A DNA stretch of 32,034 bases from Asaia bogorensis (GTDB taxonomy: Bacteria > Pseudomonadota > Alphaproteobacteria > Rhodospirillales > CAMCUA01). Under the pieces are notes generated by a model. That model saw only the letters and a program-made list of their open reading frames with translations, had not been told where the DNA came from and searched no databases. The position numbers were made by a program, and so were the translations under genes. Below, in pieces: positions 16,819-23,200 of the stretch (position 1 is its first letter; every line of letters begins with the position of its first letter). The stretch is taken from NCBI GenBank assembly GCA_945878455.1, contig CAMCUA010000006.1, positions 1 to 32,034 of the forward strand, read 5' to 3'.

Positions 16819-17262
16819 TCAATTCTTCGACGAACGGCCCCGCCCACGCGATCCTACGGGCACACCGTAAAGCTCCAAACGATGACCAATCAACTCGAAG
16901 CCATGATCCCGGGCAATTTTTTCTTGGAGTCTTTCTATTTCCTGATTTTCGAACTCGATCACGCGTCCCGATTGGATATCTATCAAATGATCGTGGTGGT
17001 GTTCGGTGGTTTCCTCGTAACGGGAGCGTCCGTCGCCGAAATCGTGGCGCTCGACGATTCTGGCTTCTTCGAACAGGCGGACGGTGCGATAGACGGTAGC
17101 GATGCTAATGCGCGGATCGATTCCGGAGGCGCGTTGATACACCATCTCAACATCCGGGTGATCTTCTGATTCCGACAGAACACGGGCGATCAGACGCCGC
17201 TGTTCCGTCATCTTCATGCCTTTGTCCAGGCAGGCCCGCTCGATACGGGACACTTCCGGCAT
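16819..17262 (-). CDS. fur: Ferric uptake regulator family protein (Fur/Mur type)
   Basis: A metal-dependent winged-helix repressor of 147 residues. The DNA-binding part includes MTEQRRLIARVL and the recognition helix region ISIATVYRTVRLFEEA. The metal-site cluster EHHHDHLI is at about 87-94. The cysteine pair found after this in E. coli Fur is replaced by Asp95 and Ser98 (DIQSGRVIEFE), as in many alphaproteobacterial Fur/Mur proteins that respond to manganese or iron. I chose ATG at 17262 because GGAG lies 8 bases upstream. It has its own promoter at 17313-17342. Whether it senses Fe or Mn cannot be told from sequence. Confidence 0.93.
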   Translation of the reverse strand: MPEVSRIERACLDKGMKMTEQRRLIARVLSESEDHPDVEMVYQRASGIDPRISIATVYRTVRLFEEARIVERHDFGDGRSRYEETTEHHHDHLIDIQSGRVIEFENQEIERLQEKIARDHGFELIGHRLELYGVPVGSRGRGRSSKN

Positions 17263-17312
17263 TATATCGCTCCGCCCAGGTTGGTCGGGCAGCGCCCGTT
17301 CGCGCAATCCGC

Positions 17313-17342
17313 ACTATAGCAGGGCGGTTTCGGACGTCTCAA
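17313..17342 (-). promoter_or_regulatory. Sigma-70 promoter of fur
   Basis: TTGAGA (5 of 6 to consensus) and TATAGT (5 of 6) are separated by 18 bases, with a TG extension just before the -10 box (TGC-TATAGT). The -35 box overlaps the mucR stop codon, so fur can be transcribed independently of mucR. Confidence 0.75.
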
Positions 17343-17758
17343 CCTGTCTTGCGCCGCCGCTTGCGCGGCTTCGTGCCGAGCCCAATCTTCTTGGCAAGAT
17401 TACTGCGGTGCTTGGCGTAGTTGGGCGCTACCATGGGATAGTCCGAAGGCAAGCCCCAACGCTCGCGATATTGATCAGGGCTCATGTCATAGGCGGCTTT
17501 CAAGTGACGCTTCAACATTTTCAGTTTCTTGCCGTCTTCCAGGCAAACAACATAATCGGGGAAAATCGATTTTTTTACTGGCACAGCCGGTTGAGGCCGT
17601 TCCTGTACCGGTGTCGCTCCAACTGAATCCAGACTTCTATAGACTTCTTGGATGAGTTGCGGCAATTCGGAGAGTGCAACTGTATTGTTACCGACGTGCG
17701 CCGACACAATTTCAGTTGTCAGTTCGAGCAATTCACTTAAATTTGGCTTCTCAGTCAT
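17339..17758 (-). CDS. mucR: MucR/Ros-family zinc-finger transcriptional regulator
   Basis: A 139-residue alphaproteobacterial global regulator; relatives control exopolysaccharide, motility, virulence or cell-cycle genes. The Ros/MucR region spans about residues 68-128 (DYVVCLEDGKKLKMLKRHLK, then QYRERWGLPSDYPMVAPNYA). Cys72, Asp75 and His85 match three zinc ligands, but the expected second His is absent: Ala89-Tyr90 stands where Ros has His-His and many MucR proteins have His-Tyr. Zinc-free relatives that still bind DNA are known in Mesorhizobium, so function may be retained. The C-terminus is strongly basic (KPRKRRRKTG). It is divergent from tusA over a 72-base AT-rich region; MucR proteins often bind their own AT-rich promoters. 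Confidence 0.93.
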   Translation of the reverse strand: MTEKPNLSELLELTTEIVSAHVGNNTVALSELPQLIQEVYRSLDSVGATPVQERPQPAVPVKKSIFPDYVVCLEDGKKLKMLKRHLKAAYDMSPDQYRERWGLPSDYPMVAPNYAKHRSNLAKKIGLGTKPRKRRRKTG

Positions 17759-17792
17759 TTATTATAGGTCCTCACGTCCAAATGAACGGCCC

Positions 17793-17821
17793 TATATAAT
17801 GATTCAGTCACAGCATAGCAA
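17793..17821 (-). promoter_or_regulatory. Possible mucR promoter
   Basis: TTGCTA and TATATA (4 of 6 each) are separated by 17 bases on the minus strand, upstream of mucR. The -10 box lies on top of the -10 box for the opposite gene, tusA. Confidence 0.45.
17795..17800 (+). promoter_or_regulatory. Possible -10 box of tusA
   Basis: A perfect TATAAT on the plus strand, 30 bases before the tusA start. The -35 region (TCACGT at 17772-17777) is weak. It overlaps the mucR -10 box, so only one gene may be initiated at a time. Confidence 0.45.
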
Positions 17822-17830
17822 GAACTTCTC

Positions 17831-18106
17831 ATGAATAGCTTGGCTAAAATCGATGAAGAGCCCCGGCACGATGTGCGTTTGGACATTACCGGCGAGATTT
17901 GTCCCATGACCTTCGTGAAGACGAAGTTGATGTTGGAGCGCATGGAACGCGGGCAGATCGCACTGGTCCGGCTAAAGGGACACGAACCGCTGACCAATGT
18001 GCCGCGCTCGCTGAAGGAACACGGCCACGAGGTATTGTCCTTGGAGCCTGAATCCGCCGCCGAACCTGCCGAAGGCGTGCATCAACTATTGTTCCGCAAG
18101 TCCTAA
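17831..18106 (+). CDS. TusA/SirA-like sulfur carrier protein
   Basis: A small protein of 91 residues. The family active-site motif is present (DITGEICPMTFVKTKLMLERM, with Cys24-Pro25 and Lys30). TusA proteins relay persulfide sulfur for tRNA 2-thiouridine and molybdenum cofactor synthesis; other family members serve different sulfur pathways. The Cys-Pro motif is intact. The start ATG at 17831 lacks a clear Shine-Dalgarno sequence. The gene is divergent from mucR and its stop overlaps the tsaB stop on the other strand. Which branch of the family it belongs to cannot be decided by eye. Confidence 0.85.
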   Translation: MNSLAKIDEEPRHDVRLDITGEICPMTFVKTKLMLERMERGQIALVRLKGHEPLTNVPRSLKEHGHEVLSLEPESAAEPAEGVHQLLFRKS

Positions 18107-18768
18107 CCGACCTGCGGCGTCGCATCCGCACCGCGAATATAGAAGGGGGCGGGCATGCGGGTTCCGATGGTCGCCCGGCTGACCGCCAGTGCCGCCACAA
18201 TCGCCGGATCGGCCGCTATCCGCGTGCTGGCGAGACGGACATCGCGACCGAGCGCCATCGCTGCCGATACCATCGCGGCAGCAGCATCCCCAACGATCAC
18301 CAGGCGTCCTGCCGGGGCCCGCTGGGCTGCCGCCTCTGGACTGGCGGCCAAGGGTGTCGCCAGGGGCTGAAGCGTCGAATCAAAGAACTGGGCAAAGATG
18401 TCACCGCGCTTGCTGTCAATCGCCGCCATGACGATGTCGTCAGCGGATAGGTCGCTGGATGCGCCCGCCGCCAAGGCTTCGAGGTTGGTAATGCCGATAC
18501 AGGGCAGGCTGCGTGCCAAGGCCAAACCGCGTGCGGCGGCTAGGCCTACTCGGATGCCCGTAAAGGAACCCGGTCCGACAGTAACGGCCAGCAGATCGAG
18601 ATCGGCGAAAGCACAGCGGGCTTCTGCCAAAACGTCTTGGACCATAGGCATCAGTACTTCGGACTGGCCGCGTGCCATGGGCACATATCGCTGCGCCAGG
18701 ACCGTTCCATTCCGGCAGACGGCAGCCGAACAGGCAACGGTTGCCGTATCGAATGCCAACACGATCAC
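18103..18768 (-). CDS. tsaB: tRNA threonylcarbamoyladenosine biosynthesis protein TsaB
   Basis: TsaB works with TsaD and TsaE to make t6A37 on ANN-decoding tRNAs. It is an ASKHA-fold protein: N-terminal VLAFDTATVACSAAV, GPGSFTGIRVGLAAARGLA (65-83) and AAIDSKRGDIFAQFF are family hallmarks. GTG at 18768 gives 221 residues; the frame extends to a TTG at 18843 with non-conserved sequence. GTG at 18762 or TTG at 18759 are also possible, because no good Shine-Dalgarno sequence is visible. Its 3' end overlaps tusA by 4 bases tail to tail. rimI, often next to tsaB in other bacteria, is not in the window. Confidence 0.93.
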   Translation of the reverse strand: MIVLAFDTATVACSAAVCRNGTVLAQRYVPMARGQSEVLMPMVQDVLAEARCAFADLDLLAVTVGPGSFTGIRVGLAAARGLALARSLPCIGITNLEALAAGASSDLSADDIVMAAIDSKRGDIFAQFFDSTLQPLATPLAASPEAAAQRAPAGRLVIVGDAAAAMVSAAMALGRDVRLASTRIAADPAIVAALAVSRATIGTRMPAPFYIRGADATPQVG

Positions 18769-18932
18769 AGCATGGTGGACCGCACAAGGGTGAACCGTTC
18801 GCGCATTTGACCCCGTATTAGGGCCGAATGGAGGCCGAGGCAATGGCCCGGCAGGATATCGGCAACACGACGACAGGCAACAGCCCGCACCCTGTCGCTG
18901 CGGATCGATTGCGGATCAGGCAGATTGAAACT

Positions 18933-20087
18933 TTAGGTCGTCGGATCGGCCAGATGATCTGTTTCAATCGGCAGATCACCATGCAATTCGGCGGCGTCGA
19001 GCCCGCGCAGGTCGTTCGCCGAAATAATAACGCGCAAGGATTTGATGTAACTCTCGCCGCGTTCCGAATACCGCAGGATGAAGCCGGCAAGGGTGTGGCC
19101 GTCCAGCGGCTTGCCGCGTTGACGCATGGTGCTCCGCGCGATGCGGAAATCACGATAGGCGTTATGGGAATTCAGGTTGCGCGCATAACCGCGCACGGCA
19201 TCCAGAAGATTATCGAAGGCCCTAACCGGCGGCGACCTGCCGTCGCCGAAGGCACCTTCGCCGAACAAGGCGTTGCTTTCGCGGGCGTAGCGAGAGGTAC
19301 CCCAACCGCTCTCCTCCGCCGCTTGCGCCAGGGCAAGAGACGGCGGAATGACATCGACCTTGCGCAACAGGATGTCGACGTTGGCGTCCTCGACCCCATA
19401 ACGATCCGCCATCGACTCCAGCCACTGCAATTCGGCGGCCCGCAGCGCAGTCCCTATAGCGATCTTTTGGTGCAGGCGCCAAAGCAACCGTCGTTCCTGA
19501 GTGATTTCTTCGTTCACCTGCAGGATGAGCGGCAAAACAGCCTTCAGGAACACCGACTTGCGCATCTGCACTTCACGCAGCGATTCCATGTCATGGGGGA
19601 CGTTGGTCAGAAACAGCCGGGGCACCCGATCGCCGCCACCGACCGATTTCAAGTTATAGCCCATGCTGCCGAAGGCTTCGGACAATAGATAAGCACTCGG
19701 CCGCGAAGCCAGGGCGAGGGCTGCTGTCTCTTCGCGGCTAGTGTAGCGCCCAGCGGTTATGTCAGCGGCTGCCCCGTCAGCCGCCGGTGGCGGCAACTGA
19801 ATAACCTCCAATGCCGTAGTGTCCGGCTGGCTGGTGCGCCGCACATTGCTTCGGCGGGACTTTTCCCGGCGCGGTACGGGTTCCGACGAAGCGTCGGCGG
19901 CGGTTTCCTGCGGTGCTCCAACGATTTCTGACAGGGCGATCTGCTTCGGCCCTATCGCCGGCAGTTCCGCGGAAACCCGAGCAATATTCATGTCGACAGC
20001 AGACAGGCGAAGGGCTGTCGCAACCAGGAATACGACAACGCCCGCGAGCAGGCCCATCAGGCAACGTTCGGTATAAGCCATTGGCAT
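18933..20087 (-). CDS. Bax-like glucosaminidase-domain protein
   Basis: A 384-residue protein with one N-terminal membrane segment (about 10-28, LMGLLAGVVVFLVATAL), so probably anchored in the inner membrane with the rest in the periplasm. A Pro/Arg-rich linker (about 60-110) precedes the glucosaminidase domain (about 170-355), which resembles E. coli Bax. The likely catalytic acid is Glu258 or Glu259 in LAQAAEESGWGTSRYARE, followed by SNALFGEGAF. Such enzymes cut the peptidoglycan glycan chain. The start is ATG at 20087, with a second ATG two codons later; no Shine-Dalgarno sequence is visible, and a possible upstream small ORF ends 10 bases before it, suggesting coupling. Confidence 0.85.
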   Translation of the reverse strand: MPMAYTERCLMGLLAGVVVFLVATALRLSAVDMNIARVSAELPAIGPKQIALSEIVGAPQETAADASSEPVPRREKSRRSNVRRTSQPDTTALEVIQLPPPAADGAAADITAGRYTSREETAALALASRPSAYLLSEAFGSMGYNLKSVGGGDRVPRLFLTNVPHDMESLREVQMRKSVFLKAVLPLILQVNEEITQERRLLWRLHQKIAIGTALRAAELQWLESMADRYGVEDANVDILLRKVDVIPPSLALAQAAEESGWGTSRYARESNALFGEGAFGDGRSPPVRAFDNLLDAVRGYARNLNSHNAYRDFRIARSTMRQRGKPLDGHTLAGFILRYSERGESYIKSLRVIISANDLRGLDAAELHGDLPIETDHLADPTT

Positions 20088-20097
20088 GCATCAGCGT

Positions 20098-20205
20098 TCA
20101 ACGGATACCGATCATCGGGATCCGGACAACCGTTGAAACGACTTTGACCCCCTTCTTGTCGCCCGCGACAGCAATCGAACCACCGTCACGCGACGCGCAT
20201 CCCAC
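20098..20205 (-). CDS. Possible small ORF (35 residues) in the Bax leader
   Basis: A GTG start at 20205 is preceded by AAGGGGA with good spacing and by an in-frame stop codon 9 bases upstream. The frame runs 35 codons to a TGA 10 bases before the Bax ATG. The product (MGCASRDGGSIAVAG at the start, ending in RIPMIGIR) matches nothing I know. Support is only the ribosome-binding site and tight spacing, so it may be a leader peptide or chance. Confidence 0.3.
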   Translation of the reverse strand: MGCASRDGGSIAVAGDKKGVKVVSTVVRIPMIGIR

Positions 20206-20309
20206 TATGTCCCCTTAGGATGCGGAACCACCGGCCGGCTAATCGACCGAAAGTGTAGTCGAAAAGTCGCCTGATGCGAGTCGTTTTTTGCCGGCCATAC
20301 AACCGTCGG

Positions 20310-20340
20310 TTTATAATCATCTACACCCTTAAGAATCCAA
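20310..20340 (-). promoter_or_regulatory. Weak promoter candidate for the Bax gene
   Basis: TTGGAT and TATAAA with a 19-base spacer lie at the end of trpS in an AT-rich patch. The spacer is long, so this is tentative. The rest of 20206-20309 contains GC-rich inverted repeats (CCGGCCGG; AACCG-A-CGGTT) but no clear terminator for trpS. Confidence 0.3.
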
Positions 20341-21319
20341 CAATTTCCTGAACCTCAGCAAGGATCGGGGCGGCTAGGTCTCGGGCTCGGGCGGCACCAG
20401 CCGCTAACACCCGATCGACATGGCCGGGATCGGCCATCAAGCGGCGCATCTCGTCCTGAATGGGGGAAAGCTTGGCGATGGCCAACATTGCCAAGGCTTC
20501 TTTGAAGTCTGAAAAATTACGCCCGGCAAACTCAATGCAAACATCGGCTGGCTCGCGATCCGCGAGGGCGGCGAAAAGACCGATCAGGTTACGCGCTTCG
20601 GGCCGGCTATCCAGACCTTCCATGGATCCCGGCAACGGCTCGGCATCGGTACGTGCCTTGCGTATTTTCTGGGCAATGTCGTCGGCGCTGTCGGTCATAT
20701 TGATGCGCGAGAAATCAGAGGGCTCCGACTTACTCATTTTGCGGCTGCCATCACGCAACGACATCACTCGTGTGGCCCCGCCCAAGATCAACGGTTCGAT
20801 GATGGGGAAAAAGTCGACCTTGAAATCATGGTTGAATTTCAACGCAATATCTCGAGCCAGCTCGAGATGCTGCTTCTGATCCTCACCGACCGGCACGTGG
20901 GTAGCCTTGTACAGAAGAATATCGGCCGCCATTAGATTGGGATAGGCATAGAGCCCGACGGAGGCATTCTCGCGTTGCTTGCCTGCTTTCTCCTTGAACT
21001 GGGTCATACGGTTGAGCCAACCGAGCCGAGCGATGCAATTGAAAATCCAGGCCAGTTCGGCATGTCCCGATACCTGGCTTTGATTGAACAGGACGTTGCG
21101 CTGGGGATCTATGCCGGCAGCAATTAAACCAGCGGCGACTTCGCGGGTGTTGGCGCGCAATTCCGCCGGATCCTGCCAAACAGTAATCGCATGCATGTCG
21201 ACGACGCAGTACAGGCACTCGTAGTCGTGCTGCAACCGCACCCAATTGCGAATCGCACCCAGATAGTTGCCGAGATGGAGATTGCCCGTGGGCTGCACGC
21301 CCGAAAAAATGCGGTTCAT
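20321..21319 (-). CDS. trpS: Tryptophanyl-tRNA synthetase
   Basis: A class I aminoacyl-tRNA synthetase charging tRNA-Trp. At 332 residues it is standard length. The HIGH-type motif is [12 protein letters not shown] (11-22) and the KMSKS loop is exact (194-198, [11 protein letters not shown]). [13 protein letters not shown] is also characteristic. The start ATG at 21319 ([13 protein letters not shown]) coincides with the conserved N-terminus. It has a good promoter 73 bases upstream, so it is transcribed independently of murJ. No T-box or trp leader is visible. Confidence 0.97.
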   Translation of the reverse strand: MNRIFSGVQPTGNLHLGNYLGAIRNWVRLQHDYECLYCVVDMHAITVWQDPAELRANTREVAAGLIAAGIDPQRNVLFNQSQVSGHAELAWIFNCIARLGWLNRMTQFKEKAGKQRENASVGLYAYPNLMAADILLYKATHVPVGEDQKQHLELARDIALKFNHDFKVDFFPIIEPLILGGATRVMSLRDGSRKMSKSEPSDFSRINMTDSADDIAQKIRKARTDAEPLPGSMEGLDSRPEARNLIGLFAALADREPADVCIEFAGRNFSDFKEALAMLAIAKLSPIQDEMRRLMADPGHVDRVLAAGAARARDLAAPILAEVQEIVGFLRV

Positions 21320-21391
21320 GATGTGCTAATCCGCTGGAGGGAAAGGGTCGCCACACCGCCGCGCCGGCACCGATGCCAAGCAGGCCGCGCC

Positions 21392-21420
21392 GTTATGGCG
21401 ACTGCTGCCGAAGGGGTCAA
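21392..21420 (-). promoter_or_regulatory. Sigma-70 promoter of trpS
   Basis: TTGACC (5 of 6) and CATAAC (4 of 6) with a 17-base spacer, in the 226-base gap between murJ and trpS. This predicts a leader of about 65 bases. Confidence 0.6.
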
Positions 21421-21545
21421 GCGGGCTGGCCGGTCGATCCCAGAAATCCTGGATGGGTGGAATTCAATGACGGCTCCTTTGTCATCGGCAATTTTTCAGG
21501 ACATCGCTGGTGCCGATCCTCGCACTGCCAGGCGGCAACGCGAAT

Positions 21546-23099
21546 TCAGCGGCGCAGCAGTGTCTTGATGTCCGACAGGCTAGCCGCGCCCAAACCGTGT
21601 GCCAACAGGGCGAAAGTACATAAGCCACCCCCCACCAACGCGGCCAAGGCCAGTACAGCGGTCGAACCACCCGACTCCAGGTAGGGGACCAGAAGTCCGT
21701 GCCCGACCAACAGGCAGGCCGCCATGCCGGCACTCGCCAATAGTATACGTGGCAAGCGGTTGCGTAGGCGGTCATCCGCCACCAAATGGCCACGCCGGAA
21801 CAGGACGACGGCAAGCAGGCCTGCGTTGAGCCACGAGGCGACGACCGTCGCGATGGCGATACCGACATGCGCCAATGGGCCCATGAGCCATAGGTTCAGC
21901 AGCAGGTTAGCCGCCACGCATAGTCCTGCAATCTTGACCGGGGTGACGGTGTCCTCGCGGGCGTAAAATCCGGGCGACAGTGCCTTGACGGCGACAAAGG
22001 CCGGTATCCCGGCCGCGAAAACCGCGAGAGCCGCTGCCGTCGCCAAGGCATCGGCGGCATCGAAGGCACCACGCATGAACAAGACGACGACCACCGGTTC
22101 AGCGACTACCGCCAAAGCCGCAGCGGCGGGCAGAGTCAGCAGCATGGCCAACTCGAGCGCCCGATTCTGCGCCGACATGGCGGCCTCCATTCGGCCGCCA
22201 CGCAACTCTCGACTGAGCACCGGCAGCAACGCCGTGCCCACCGCCACCCCGACCACGCCCAACGGCAGTTGGGTCACGCGATCGGCATAAAACAGATAGG
22301 AAATGGCTCCCGCCGGCAGCAGCGAGGCCATCATCGTATTGACCACCAGATTGACTTGATAGATGCCGGCCCCCAGCGCCACGGGGACAACGCGGCGCAA
22401 CAGCCGGCTGACATCGGGCGTCAACCGTGGCACCGGCAGACGCAGCGAAAATCCGGCTCGCGCGCACTGAACGGATAGCCAGACGAATTGCGCCGCACCA
22501 GCCACGGCGATACCCCAAGCGAGGGCATGTGCCGCCGTCGGCGCCAGCCGGGCCAACAGCAACACGGCGCCGATCATGCACACATTAAGCAGGATTGGAG
22601 CGGCAGCAGCGGCGGCGAACCGGTGCAGTGAATTGAGCACACCGGCCAATAGCGAGACCAGCGAGATGAACAACAGATAGGGAAAGGTTATCCGGGTCAG
22701 GTCGACCGCCAGGTCGAAGCGTTCGGCATCGTCGACGAACCCCGGTGCCAATGCCTGCATGACGAAGGGCATGGTCGCCAAGACCAATACGGTGAAGGCC
22801 ATGAGGGACCACAACAACGCGGCCAATGCCTGTTCGGCAAAAGCCCGCGCTGCCTGCGGCCCATCCGTTTCCAAGCGGCCCGCGAACAAGGGCACGAAGG
22901 CCATGCTGAAGGCACCTTCGGCGAACAGGCTGCGAAACAGGTTGGGCAGCCGGAAGGCGACAAAAAAAACGTCGGCCAGCGGACCGGCACCGAGCGCTGC
23001 GGCAATCAGCATGTCACGGATAAAGCCGAGGACCCTGCTGACCATGGTCATGCCGCCAATGGTGGCTATATGACGCATAAGTGCCGGTTGGCGAGCCAT
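21546..23099 (-). CDS. murJ: Lipid II flippase MurJ
   Basis: MurJ moves the peptidoglycan precursor lipid II across the inner membrane. At 517 residues it is composed mainly of hydrophobic helices, consistent with the 14-helix MOP-family fold. N-terminal hallmarks are TMVSRVLGFIRDMLIAAALG and DVFFVAFRLPNLFRSLFAEGAFSMAFVP. The central YLFYADRVTQLPLGVVGVA is also a strong family match. I chose ATG at 23099 with AGGGA about 6 bases upstream; ATG at 23078 is the alternative. It follows glnD by 101 bases with no obvious promoter between, so the two may be co-transcribed. Confidence 0.96.
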   Translation of the reverse strand: MARQPALMRHIATIGGMTMVSRVLGFIRDMLIAAALGAGPLADVFFVAFRLPNLFRSLFAEGAFSMAFVPLFAGRLETDGPQAARAFAEQALAALLWSLMAFTVLVLATMPFVMQALAPGFVDDAERFDLAVDLTRITFPYLLFISLVSLLAGVLNSLHRFAAAAAAPILLNVCMIGAVLLLARLAPTAAHALAWGIAVAGAAQFVWLSVQCARAGFSLRLPVPRLTPDVSRLLRRVVPVALGAGIYQVNLVVNTMMASLLPAGAISYLFYADRVTQLPLGVVGVAVGTALLPVLSRELRGGRMEAAMSAQNRALELAMLLTLPAAAALAVVAEPVVVVLFMRGAFDAADALATAAALAVFAAGIPAFVAVKALSPGFYAREDTVTPVKIAGLCVAANLLLNLWLMGPLAHVGIAIATVVASWLNAGLLAVVLFRRGHLVADDRLRNRLPRILLASAGMAACLLVGHGLLVPYLESGGSTAVLALAALVGGGLCTFALLAHGLGAASLSDIKTLLRR

Positions 23100-23200
23100 A
23101 CACGTCCCTGACGGCTGAAGATGGCGATACCGGTCGTTGCGACCGAGGGGGCGACGCCTGTCTAACGGATTCGCAGGCTCTGCGCCAGACAGCGGGCGGG

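Noticed and set aside
18840-18870. Promoter-like TTGCCT-17-TAATAC before tsaB
   Set aside because: Only about half the consensus positions match, and the -10 box is poor.
18828-19688. Plus-strand frame (286 codons) opposite the Bax-like gene
   Set aside because: The minus-strand frame has the catalytic glucosaminidase motif; the plus frame has none.
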